64,000 nt of DNA from Bacillota bacterium (GTDB lineage Bacteria > Bacillota > Proteinivoracia > UBA4975 > VEMY01). The notes under the pieces were generated by a model that worked only from the letters and a program-made list of their open reading frames with translations, made no database searches and was not told where the DNA came from. Numbering within the stretch: position 1 is the first letter of the stretch; each line of letters starts with the position of its first letter. The DNA lies in assembly GCA_009711825.1 (NCBI GenBank), contig VEMY01000032.1, positions 48,972 to 112,971 on the forward strand, read 5' to 3'. Below, piece by piece: positions 26,330-34,339 of this stretch. The position numbers and the translations under genes are program-made.

Positions 26330-26734
26330 GAAACAACTGCTGAGTACGCAACTGTGGAAATCAACGAAGTCCAGAGCCGGATGGAGCCGGTTATCCGCGA
26401 CGGAGAAGTTCAGATTCGGGTCAGGGTTAGTGTGGACGGTCGAATTGAGGATACCACCAGTCCACTGGAAATGACCCCGGAAACACTGGATTCTCTTGAA
26501 CGGCGTTTGGCCCAAACAGTTCGCAACGATATTGAAGCTGCGCTGTCCACAGCCCAGGGATTTAACAGTGATATTTTCGGTTTTGGGCAATCAATTTACC
26601 GAAGAATGCCCAAAGAATGGCGTCAGATTGAAGATCAGTGGGATGAGCTTTTCACACGGCTTGTTGTAAACATCGAGGTAGACGCCAACATCCGCCGTTC
26701 CGGGCTGATAAATGATTCACTAAGGTTCCGCTAG
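26330..26734 (+). pseudogene. C-terminal remnant of a Ger(x)C spore germination protein
   Basis: About 130 residues match the last domain of Ger(x)C lipoproteins: helix LERRLAQTVRNDIEAAL, then SDIFGFGQSIYRRMPKEW, WDELFTRLVVNIEV and the end IRRSGLI. A normal protein has about 370-400 residues with an N-terminal lipoprotein signal, and nothing of that is found upstream. The only early start is a GTG at 26354 with no ribosome site. The gerA and gerB partners are also absent. It is a decayed germinant-receptor gene, or a fragment left by rearrangement. Confidence 0.65.
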
Positions 26735-26745
26735 AGGTGAAATGA

Positions 26746-26964
26746 ATGATTTTAGTAGGAGCAATAATGGCAGTAATCGCCCTGTTTCAAGTGCCAATCA
26801 TCGTACGAAAGCAGCGCTGGCGGGAGTTGGCAGTTTTTAGTGCGCTTTGGCTCGTGGCTTTGGTCTATGCGCTGCTGATTGCCGGCCGGGCGGCCACCCA
26901 ACCCAACAGACGTGTTGATCTCCCTCATCGATCGATTCCTCCCCTGGCAGACGCGCTGATCTAA
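26746..26964 (+). CDS. Small two-helix membrane protein
   Basis: Seventy-two residues starting 12 nt after the GerC remnant, with GAGGTGAA upstream of the ATG. Two hydrophobic helices (ILVGAIMAVIALFQVPII and LAVFSALWLVALVYALLI) flank a basic loop. The tail is polar. Small proteins of this kind often follow gerC genes in clostridial germination operons, so it is probably a leftover of that operon. Function unknown. Confidence 0.5.
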   Translation: MILVGAIMAVIALFQVPIIVRKQRWRELAVFSALWLVALVYALLIAGRAATQPNRRVDLPHRSIPPLADALI

Positions 26965-27024
26965 ACCTTCAACTCAAAGGGCTGCCTCAGCATCAGTGGC
27001 AAACTGAGACGAGACAGCCCTCAT

Positions 27025-27978
27025 TTATTTCAAGTGCTTATGGTATTCCCTTAAATGCACAAACCGAAAACCCTGCTCCTGCAACTTGGGTAGGGTTTCT
27101 ATCAGGGCCGCGGCAGTATCCGATTCCGGGCGATTCATATGATAGAGTATAATTGCTCCCGGTTTCGCGCCCAGCAGGTTCTTCTCAATCTGAGCATTGG
27201 AAAAGGTTGCCCCGGCATCACCCAGCACATTAAAATTAATTACTTCTTTGCCCATATCCCGGGCAATCATTACTGCCACTTCATCATAATATGCCGTGCC
27301 GGAACGATAATAAACCGGCGCGCGTCCGGTCAGCTCTTTTATCAGACGGTCGTTCAGCCCGATTTCCGCCACAACTTCCCGGATACTCCCGGTCCCCTCA
27401 ATCCCATAGGCATTCTTGCCTGCCACCGAAAGCGGGCGATGACGGTAACCATGGTTTTCGATTACAAACAACGGATTCTGGGCCAGTTCCCGCGCAATCT
27501 GTTTATTGGCTTCAATCCACTGACCGCTTAAAAATAAAGTCGCCGGTATCTGCTCCTGGGTTAAAAAGTCGATTAACTCCCGGTCGTAGCCAGCGCTGAG
27601 CCCACTGGCGCCACATGCATCAAAGGTGAGTGCTATAACCTTGTCTGATGTATCAATGCGGGTAATCACACCGGTAACCCTTTCGCCCCATTCCCGAGGA
27701 GTCAAATCACCATATCTCTGCTCCATGACCTTTGCCAAGGCCAGCAGTTCTGCATCCAGGCCGTCAGCCAACATTTCCTTGCTTGTGACAGGAGGCATTG
27801 GATCCGGCGGGGAAGCTGGCTTCTCAACCGGAGCGGGCTTTTCTATGGGAGCAGGCGCCGCCCTAATCTCTACCGGTCCAGACGGCTCAGGTTGGACAGG
27901 GTCAGGATTGGCAACAGGCGACGGTCCAGCACAAGCGCTTAACATGCATAGTAACAATAACAACCATAATATGCGCAA
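27025..27978 (-). CDS. Polysaccharide deacetylase-family lipoprotein
   Basis: About 317 residues. The start is best placed at TTG 27978 (GGGAGG 7 nt upstream) rather than the GTG at 27984, which touches that site. The lipobox LSAC follows MRILWLLLLLCM, then a proline-rich linker (residues about 25-65). The NodB domain begins near VIALTFDACG, a variant of the usual TFDD metal motif, with HGYRHRP as the metal-binding His pair and YYRSGTAYYD and ILYHM as later catalytic motifs. It would remove acetyl groups from a cell-wall or exopolymer glycan on the outer face of the membrane. Confidence 0.85.
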   Translation of the reverse strand: MRILWLLLLLCMLSACAGPSPVANPDPVQPEPSGPVEIRAAPAPIEKPAPVEKPASPPDPMPPVTSKEMLADGLDAELLALAKVMEQRYGDLTPREWGERVTGVITRIDTSDKVIALTFDACGASGLSAGYDRELIDFLTQEQIPATLFLSGQWIEANKQIARELAQNPLFVIENHGYRHRPLSVAGKNAYGIEGTGSIREVVAEIGLNDRLIKELTGRAPVYYRSGTAYYDEVAVMIARDMGKEVINFNVLGDAGATFSNAQIEKNLLGAKPGAIILYHMNRPESDTAAALIETLPKLQEQGFRFVHLREYHKHLK

Positions 27979-28142
27979 AGTCACACCTCCCTATCTAACT
28001 GCATTATAATTCTGTTCTCAGGAAAATACTAGCATTTCCATGTCCGCCAATTCGACAGAACCTGCAGTTTATTCCCCCCCGCCTCAATCCTTTGCTATAA
28101 TATTAGATATCACTTTGCAAACATTTGCGAAGGAGTGAGTCC

Positions 28143-29309
28143 ATGATTTATCTCGACAACGCCGCCACTTCCTGGCCTAAACCAGAATCAGTATATTCGG
28201 CAGTTACAAAGGCAATGCGCGAAGCCAGTGGCAACCCGGGTCGTTCCGGCCATAAGTTATCCCTGGCCGCCCACAGGACTATAGAAGAAGCGCGGTTGCT
28301 GGCGGCGCAGCTCTTTAACTTATCGAATCCGGAAACTATCGTCTTTACCTTAAACGCAACCGATTCCCTGAACCTAGCGCTTAAGGGCTGCTTAGAACCG
28401 GGAGACCATGTGATTACCAGCAGCATGGAACATAATTCTGTCGCCCGCCCCTTGGAAGAACTCCAGGCCCGCGGCATAGAGGTAACAAAAGTAGAAACCT
28501 CCCCTGTTGACGGAATCAATATGGAAACGCTGAAGGCAGCGATTAAAAGCAACACCAAACTGGTAGCCATCACCCATGTCTCCAATGTGACCGGCACCGT
28601 GAATCCAATCGCCGAAATTGGCGTCCTCTGCCGGGAGCGGAAGCTTCGTCTACTTATAGATGCGGCCCAATCAGCTGGAACAATCCCAATCGATGTTAAT
28701 AAGTGCAATATTGATCTTTTAGCCTTTCCCGGCCACAAAGGTTTGCTGGCCCCCCAGGGGACCGGCGGACTCTATATCCGGGATGGCTTGTCACTGAAAA
28801 CAATACGGGAGGGCGGCACCGGCAGCCGTTCCGAGTTACTCACCCAACCTCCGACCGGACCTGAGCGTTACGAAAGCGGCACCCCCAACACCCCTGGCAT
28901 TGCCGGCCTGGCAGCAGGTATCAGGTACATTCTAGAAGCAGGGGTGGAGACTATCCAGCACAGGGAAGCCCAGCTGGCATCACGCCTTATTACCGGCCTG
29001 CAGAGGATTCCCGGTCTCACAATCCACGGGCCGCCTGCGGGACCAACCAGGAGCGGCGTTGTTTCTGTTACATTTGCAGACATGGATGTGGTGGAAGCGG
29101 CGCTCATCCTGGACAATGCCTTCAACATCTCAGTCCGCTCCGGCCTCCATTGCGCACCCGATGCCCATAATACCTTGGGCACCCTGGCCAGCGGCGGCAC
29201 CCTGCGGATTAGCATAGGCTGTTTTAACAGCGAGCAGGACATAGACAAATGCATAGAAGCCATTAACTCGCTGGCGGCCGAAGGCGGACTCAAGGAGGTG
29301 CTGTCATGA
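28143..29309 (+). CDS. Cysteine desulfurase-family PLP enzyme
   Basis: A 388-residue class V aminotransferase from ATG 28143 (AGGAGTGAG upstream). MIYLDNAATSWPKPESV is the family start and ITSSMEHNSVARPL holds the PLP-stacking His. LIDAAQSAGTIPIDV has the PLP Asp, and FPGHKGLLAPQGTGGLYI the Schiff-base Lys. RSGLHCAPDAHNTLG carries the catalytic Cys, and RYESGTPNTPGIAGL is typical. The subfamily fits TIGR01977-like desulfurases, which act outside the main Isc/Suf operons. It overlaps an E1-like enzyme by 4 nt (ATGA). The pair suggests sulfur activation on a small carrier protein, but no carrier gene is visible nearby. Confidence 0.9.
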   Translation: MIYLDNAATSWPKPESVYSAVTKAMREASGNPGRSGHKLSLAAHRTIEEARLLAAQLFNLSNPETIVFTLNATDSLNLALKGCLEPGDHVITSSMEHNSVARPLEELQARGIEVTKVETSPVDGINMETLKAAIKSNTKLVAITHVSNVTGTVNPIAEIGVLCRERKLRLLIDAAQSAGTIPIDVNKCNIDLLAFPGHKGLLAPQGTGGLYIRDGLSLKTIREGGTGSRSELLTQPPTGPERYESGTPNTPGIAGLAAGIRYILEAGVETIQHREAQLASRLITGLQRIPGLTIHGPPAGPTRSGVVSVTFADMDVVEAALILDNAFNISVRSGLHCAPDAHNTLGTLASGGTLRISIGCFNSEQDIDKCIEAINSLAAEGGLKEVLS

Positions 29310-30322
29310 CCATGCAAAGATACTCCCGACAGATGCAATTCAAGAAGATCGGCAGTGAGGGACAGGAAAAATTGCTGGCTGCCAAGGTTGCGATTGTCGG
29401 CATCGGCGCCCTGGGCACGGTCATCGCCAACAACCTCTGTCGGGCCGGGGTCGGCTATCTCCGGCTCATCGACAGGGATTATGTGGAGTTGAGCAACTTA
29501 CAACGCCAGACCCTGTTCACCGAAGCTGATGCCCACCAGCAAACCCCAAAGGCGGTGGCTGCCGGCAAACAACTACAAGCCGTTAACTCAGAAATCACCC
29601 TGGAGCCGGTGGTGGCCGATGTCAACCCGGCCAATGTTGAAAAACTAATTGCCGATGTTGATCTGGTGGTAGATGGCTCAGACAATTTTGAGGTTCGTTA
29701 CCTTGTGAACGAGGCTTGCGTAAAAACAAAAACGCCCTGGATTTATGGTGGCGCGATTATGAGCACCGGCGCCTCCCTGAATATTTTGCCGGGGGAAACA
29801 CCATGCCTGCGCTGTGTCTACCCCCATGCGCCGGCGCCCGGTTCCTATCCCACCTGCAGCACAGCCGGGGTTATCAATATGATTACTGGCATCACCGCTA
29901 GCATCGAATCTGCCGAAGCAATTAAAATCCTCATTGGTTCGCCCGATGTCCGCCAGACAATGGTCACCATTGATCTCTGGCATAACTTCACCGATTACCT
30001 GGACATAAAAAGAAGCCCTGACTGTCCTGTCTGCGCTCATCATCAGTATGAACGCCTCGGTCAGTCCACAGGCTCCTACACAACAAGTCTCTGTGGCCGT
30101 GATTCAATTCAAGTGGTGCCGGGGACAAGCGTAACCCTGGACCTGGAAGCCATTGCCGCCAAGCTCAAGCAGGCTGGCAGAGTAAAATACAACCGATTCA
30201 TGCTCCGGTTTAGCGATGACAAAATTGAATTTAATCTCTTTCCTGACGGGCGGGCAATCATCAAGAATGTCAAAGATGAGTCCGTCGCCAAATCGGTGTA
30301 CGCCGAATACATCGGCCTTTGA
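29306..30322 (+). CDS. ThiF/MoeB/HesA-family E1-like adenylyltransferase
   Basis: A 338-residue enzyme. RYSRQMQFKKIGSEGQEKL and VAIVGIGALGT (nucleotide loop) are typical of MoeB/ThiF. The adenylating Asp appears in DGSDNFEVRYLVN. CLRC and CPVC are the two zinc Cys pairs. The first ~250 residues cover the E1 core. The last ~80, including LRFSDDKIEFNLFPDGRAIIKNV, look like an extra small domain with a ubiquitin- or rhodanese-unlike strand pattern similar to that seen fused to some MoeB proteins. It activates the C-terminus of a ThiS/MoaD-type carrier by adenylation. AAGGAGGTG stands before its ATG, which overlaps the desulfurase stop. Confidence 0.9.
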   Translation: MTMQRYSRQMQFKKIGSEGQEKLLAAKVAIVGIGALGTVIANNLCRAGVGYLRLIDRDYVELSNLQRQTLFTEADAHQQTPKAVAAGKQLQAVNSEITLEPVVADVNPANVEKLIADVDLVVDGSDNFEVRYLVNEACVKTKTPWIYGGAIMSTGASLNILPGETPCLRCVYPHAPAPGSYPTCSTAGVINMITGITASIESAEAIKILIGSPDVRQTMVTIDLWHNFTDYLDIKRSPDCPVCAHHQYERLGQSTGSYTTSLCGRDSIQVVPGTSVTLDLEAIAAKLKQAGRVKYNRFMLRFSDDKIEFNLFPDGRAIIKNVKDESVAKSVYAEYIGL

Positions 30323-30325
30323 TCC

Positions 30326-30709
30326 TTAGTGCTTGACCTCCGGTTTCGGCTTGGTTCCCTTGGCCACTGGGGGCAGAACCACCGGCTGACCGACAATCTT
30401 TTCGGTCAAAATCCCCACTAAAATCGAGTTCTGTTGTAGACAGGGAATGAGCAGACTATTCATCTCCGCTACCACCTCATCCCGGGTCACCGGCTCCAGG
30501 ACATCGTAATGGACCAACCAGCGCAAAGCCAGCTGATAGTTTCGGCTTTCCAGATGGAATTGAACCCCGATAAACACCACTTCCTCAGAGACTTTCTCAA
30601 CGCCGACATGCATATCCGGTTGCAACGATTGCCTGCCCGATTTAATCAACTCTCCACTAACTTTCATCAGGCAGACAGTGTTCAGCTTCAACTTCTTGTG
30701 AATACTCAT
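30326..30709 (-). CDS. SecB-like chaperone-domain protein
   Basis: A 127-residue soluble protein. The segment LKLNTVCLMKVSGEL at the start, the beta-rich middle, and the end IPCLQQNSILVGILTEKIVGQPVVLPPV follow the plan of SecB, whose last strand-helix carries a G-x-P-x-x-LPP motif. SecB-like proteins outside Proteobacteria are often chaperones of toxin-antitoxin systems or of unknown clients. No export or toxin partner is next to it. It converges on the E1 gene with a 3-nt gap. Homology is by pattern only. Confidence 0.5.
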   Translation of the reverse strand: MSIHKKLKLNTVCLMKVSGELIKSGRQSLQPDMHVGVEKVSEEVVFIGVQFHLESRNYQLALRWLVHYDVLEPVTRDEVVAEMNSLLIPCLQQNSILVGILTEKIVGQPVVLPPVAKGTKPKPEVKH

Positions 30710-31138
30710 GGCGATACCTCCCTTTGGAAACTAGAAGTCTTTGATACCATTATACACCAATAGAGAGGCATAATCTTGCCACTTCACTGCCAACCTGGAG
30801 GCAACCAACTAACAATCAGTCAGGTGTTTTAATTGAAGCGAGAAACCTTCTTTAAAAAGACTGTTGTAGTCCTAATTGGAATCACCGTTTTTGCATTGTT
30901 TCTATTGGGGCTGATTGCTGGTGAAAAGTTCCGTAACACCATAGTATGCTTACATCCTATACCCCAGTTTATTGGTTGCACATGTTTCAGCGATACCCTT
31001 TATACTGCACTATTTAGTGCTACAATAATGCTCCGGTTCGCCGGAGTTTTTTTAGTAAAAAAAGCTGCTAGTAACACCATTGCTTTGGAAAAAATATGCT
31101 ATTCTAAAATTAGTTCTACTCGAAACGGGGGAATAGAT
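30710..31138 (+). other. Mixed region with uncertain short reading frame and an embedded terminator
   Basis: A frame from TTG 30833 (AGGTG upstream) could give a protein with two hydrophobic helices ending near PQFIGCTCFS. It runs without a stop through the hairpin at 31031-31053 into the DUF116-like gene. The terminator argues that transcription of any small gene ends there and that the downstream gene has its own start. On the minus strand a TATAAT (30754-30749) sits before the SecB-like gene. Whether 30833-31030 is a gene, a remnant, or chance is open. Confidence 0.35.
31031..31053 (+). terminator. Intrinsic terminator upstream of the DUF116-like gene
   Basis: CTCCGG, TTCG tetraloop, CCGGAG and seven T. 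It is perfect in form and lies 86 nt before the GTG start of the DUF116-like gene. Confidence 0.8.
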
Positions 31139-32241
31139 GTGACTGTGTATGACCTTAGGCAAGGAGAGGAAAATTCCTCCGCCTTTTATGAAGATGTTTC
31201 AGAATTTGCATCCCGGGTCTTAGCCCAGGCTGAGTCCTACAGGATATGGATTGAGTTATACCGAGATTGGTTCCCGGGCAAGAAAAAGACGGATTTGGAA
31301 TACGCTTTGGAATTCCTTAGCATTGGAGTGTACCTCCAAGTATATGGGGGAAGAGCTGCAAAGTTCTTGCCATTAAAGAGCTTGTTATACTTTCTGGCCA
31401 GGAAAAGACGTCGTGGTGGACTGGTAAAAATCATTGCTGACCAAGGGCGAGGTCTACTGCTCACGGCTTTCGCTGGGCGGGGCGGTGAGTCGGAGGGTGA
31501 AGTAGAGCTTGATTCCCTGATAACCTGGATGGAGGCGACCGGGAATTTATCTTGGAAACAAGTAATCTCCGGGGCTGGGTCAGTTTTGCCTCCTCACTGT
31601 CCGTGCCCCAAAATAAGAAGTTTATTCAAGCCCTCAAGGATTTTGCCCAATGGTTTGATAAGACCAGCTTAGATGTACTTGGTAAGTATACACAGGGCTA
31701 CGATAAGTTCCTCCGGATTGAGCTACCTAGACGAGACTGGCGCGAGGAGGTTATCCTCTGCGGACGAAGCAGGGTGGAGTATTTCCTCAACATGGTGGGT
31801 TCTGAAATCCTCAATTGGGCCTATCGCAGGGATTTTTCGGGCTCGGCTAAAAAGGTTGTCCTTGTTCCCCGCTGTATGAGAAAGGCAGGCCAGCACTGCA
31901 AAGCAAAGTGAACAGAAAACGGGTACGAATGTCAGGTTTGTACCAGGGATTGTCAGGTAGCTATCTTGGTGGTGTTGGGCGTGAAAAATGATTTTTCGGT
32001 GTTCATCATTCCCCACGAATCTGAAACCTTTTCCCGTTGGATGGGGAGAGGCCATGCAAATGAGGGTGTTGTTGGGATAGCCTGCGCCTTAACCTTGATT
32101 GATGGCGGGTTAAAGGCACAAAACTTGGGCCTACCGGCTCAGTGCGTGCTTCTTGACTACCCGGGCTGTAAGCATTGGCGGCAGTCGGAGATCTCAACTG
32201 AGATAAACTTGGATAGAATACAGGAAATTTTGAACCTTTAG
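31139..32241 (+). pseudogene. DUF116-family protein interrupted by a frameshift and an in-frame TGA
   Basis: Coding starts at GTG 31139 (GGGGG about 8 nt upstream) with VTVYDLRQGEENSSAFYED and keeps frame to about 31550. There it shifts to the frame reading SNLRGWVSFASSLSV. LGKYTQGYDKFL and FCGR-like CGRSRVEYFLNMVGSEILN follow, then VVLVPRCMRKAGQHCKAK and a TGA at 31909-31911. After it the same frame continues with ENGYECQVCTRDC, SVFIIPHES, VVGIACALTLIDGG and QCVLLDYPGCKHW. These are the conserved Cys-rich blocks of DUF116, a family of unknown function. The reconstructed protein has about 367 residues. The TGA falls at a non-cysteine position, so selenocysteine is not suggested. Confidence 0.75.
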
Positions 32242-32258
32242 CCGCCGCAATAAACAGG

Positions 32259-32291
32259 AAACAACCAGTCAAAATTGGCTGGTTGTTTCTA
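32259..32291 (+). terminator. Hairpin after the DUF116-like gene
   Basis: AAACAACCAG / CTGGTTGTTT with a 10-nt loop, 17 nt after the stop codon and just before the convergent peptidase gene. The T tail is short, and the stem is AT-flanked on both sides, so it may serve both directions. Confidence 0.65.
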
Positions 32292-32301
32292 TATTTCCTA
32301 T

Positions 32302-34338
32302 TTAGAGATACTTTTTAAACCAGCGGATATTCTCATTGTAATGAATGATCCGCAAATACATGGGTCCGGACATGGTCAGGCCATGATTGGAGTTGGGGAA
32401 CAAAACCATGCGCACCGGCAGATTCGGGTGTTGATCTTTAACCGCCGTGTACAGTTGATGCGCCCCTTCCACCGGACAGCGCATGTCCTGGGTGCTGTGC
32501 AGTATCAAGAAGGGAATGTCGATTTTGTCGCTGTACGTCACCGGAGATTTCTCCAGCTCGGCAAGCATGAACTCCTCATAAGAGGCATATTGTTTTGCGC
32601 GCCCGTTGGCACCCATATCTGATGAAGCGTAACTGATCAAATTATTCACCGGACTCCTGTGGGTGGCGGCCACTTTGAACCGCTTGGAATGACCGGCGAT
32701 CCAGTTGGTCATATAGCCGCCATAGGAGCCGCCGCAGACTCCCAGGCGCTCACCGTCAATCCAGTCGAAACGACGCACCGCTTCACTGGTGAACTGGAGC
32801 AAATCGTAGTAGGCGCTGCCGTCATAGGCCAGGGAGATGCGCCCATGCTCCGGACCATACCCGGAGCTGCCCCGGGGGTTCACCATGATGACGCCAATCC
32901 CCTGGGCGGCCAGGCACTGAAACTCATAAGTGAGGGCATACCCGTAAAACGGTGTCGGGCCGCCGTGGATATAGAGCACAGCCGGATACTTTTCCCCGGA
33001 TTCGGCCTGCTGGGGCTTGAGTACCCAGCCCTGGACTTTGCTGTTACCATCCAGGGTGTCGATCCACATTTCATCCATAGCGCTCAGGGCCACATCCTCC
33101 AGCCACTGATTGTGTCTGGTCAGTTGCTCTGTTTCACCGGTCCCCAAATCCAGCAGGAAAATATCTTCGAAATGCAGGGCATCGCATTTTACCACAATGG
33201 ACTTGTTCTCTTCAGGTACGCTGAGCGAGCAGTAATTTTCCTGGCCGCTGGTCACCGCCTCCACCGATGAAGTCCCGTCCAGCTTGACCCGGTAGACATT
33301 GCCCGTGCCGTGCCAGCCGGAAATAAAGTAGGCAAATTCACTGTCCTCGCTTATTTGCATGGTCTCATAGACATCGCCATAGCGGGTGGCATTGTACAGA
33401 AACCTAGTCGCGCCGTCACAGGGCGCATCGGCGCCAAAGAGCTGTACCGGCTTGCCGCCTCCGGCCGGAATGCTGTACAAATAACAGGGGGGTAGGCCTT
33501 CACCATTGGGTACCAACGCACCAAATACAATCTGCTTGCCATCGGGCGTGTAGCGGGGCACGATTCGCTTCGGGTAGTGGGCCACCAGCACATCCTCGGT
33601 GAGCCGCGTTATTTCTCCCGAATCCACCGCTACAGTGAACAGATCCATGCCCAGAAACTCCCGGGCTTCCCGTTCCCGGTTGCTGGCAAAGAGAATCGTC
33701 TTGCCATCCGGCGCCCACACCGGCATTACATGCTTTTTCTCCCCATCGGTGAGACACCTGGCATGCTGGTCCTCAAGACCAATCACCCAGATATGGGGTG
33801 GCGGCACATCCCGGGCAAAGCCCATATTCTCATCACTCTTATAGCCGTAATCTTCGGCAGCCACCGGTTGGCGACGGCGTTCCCGCTCCTCGCGGGCCAC
33901 ATCCCCGGGATCGCGCATCACTTGCAACGCATCCGGAGCGTCTGTTCCAGGCGCCCCGGCAATAAAGGCAATCTTGTCGCCATGGGGGGACCAAACTGGC
34001 TCTGTCGCCCCGTAGCGCATGCTGGTCAATCGCCGTTTTTCGCCGGTTGTCAAATCCACCACCCAGACTTGCGGGTCTCCAGTAGCGTTTGAGCAAAGCA
34101 GGAGCTTGCTGCCATCAGGCGAAATCCGCGGGCTTGTTTCAACATTGCCCCCTGCTGACATCTGTTGCAGCTTGCCAGTGGCCAAGTCCTTTACCAAAAC
34201 CCGCTGAACATAATCCCTTTTCGTTCCCTGGCTCAATACATAAGCGAGCAGATTTTTGGCAGGGCAGTAATCAGGTGTGGAAACATACTCTATATCATAA
34301 AAATCTTCGGTCCTGGGAAATCTATTTTCCTGCCCCAT
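32302..34338 (-). CDS. S9-family acylaminoacyl/prolyl oligopeptidase (copy 1)
   Basis: About 678 residues from ATG 34338 (GGGGGAG 8 nt upstream; the GTG at 34356 lies upstream of that site). The N-terminal two-thirds is a beta-propeller of WD40-like PD40 repeats (SPDGSKLLLCS, SPHGDKIAFIA, APDGKTILFAS, TPDGKQIVFGA). The C-terminal alpha/beta hydrolase has the nucleophile in CGGSYGGYM, the Asp in STQDMRCP and the His in NSNHGLT. No signal peptide is seen, so it acts on short peptides in the cytoplasm. It lies 1 nt after a paralogous gene, suggesting a tandem duplication followed by specialisation. Confidence 0.92.
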   Translation of the reverse strand: MGQENRFPRTEDFYDIEYVSTPDYCPAKNLLAYVLSQGTKRDYVQRVLVKDLATGKLQQMSAGGNVETSPRISPDGSKLLLCSNATGDPQVWVVDLTTGEKRRLTSMRYGATEPVWSPHGDKIAFIAGAPGTDAPDALQVMRDPGDVAREERERRRQPVAAEDYGYKSDENMGFARDVPPPHIWVIGLEDQHARCLTDGEKKHVMPVWAPDGKTILFASNREREAREFLGMDLFTVAVDSGEITRLTEDVLVAHYPKRIVPRYTPDGKQIVFGALVPNGEGLPPCYLYSIPAGGGKPVQLFGADAPCDGATRFLYNATRYGDVYETMQISEDSEFAYFISGWHGTGNVYRVKLDGTSSVEAVTSGQENYCSLSVPEENKSIVVKCDALHFEDIFLLDLGTGETEQLTRHNQWLEDVALSAMDEMWIDTLDGNSKVQGWVLKPQQAESGEKYPAVLYIHGGPTPFYGYALTYEFQCLAAQGIGVIMVNPRGSSGYGPEHGRISLAYDGSAYYDLLQFTSEAVRRFDWIDGERLGVCGGSYGGYMTNWIAGHSKRFKVAATHRSPVNNLISYASSDMGANGRAKQYASYEEFMLAELEKSPVTYSDKIDIPFLILHSTQDMRCPVEGAHQLYTAVKDQHPNLPVRMVLFPNSNHGLTMSGPMYLRIIHYNENIRWFKKYL

Positions 34339-34339
34339 C

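Noticed and set aside
31909..31911. TGA as a possible selenocysteine codon in the DUF116-like gene
   Set aside because: The TGA lies at a site not known as Cys in this family, and the same gene also has a frameshift, so a broken gene is the simpler reading.
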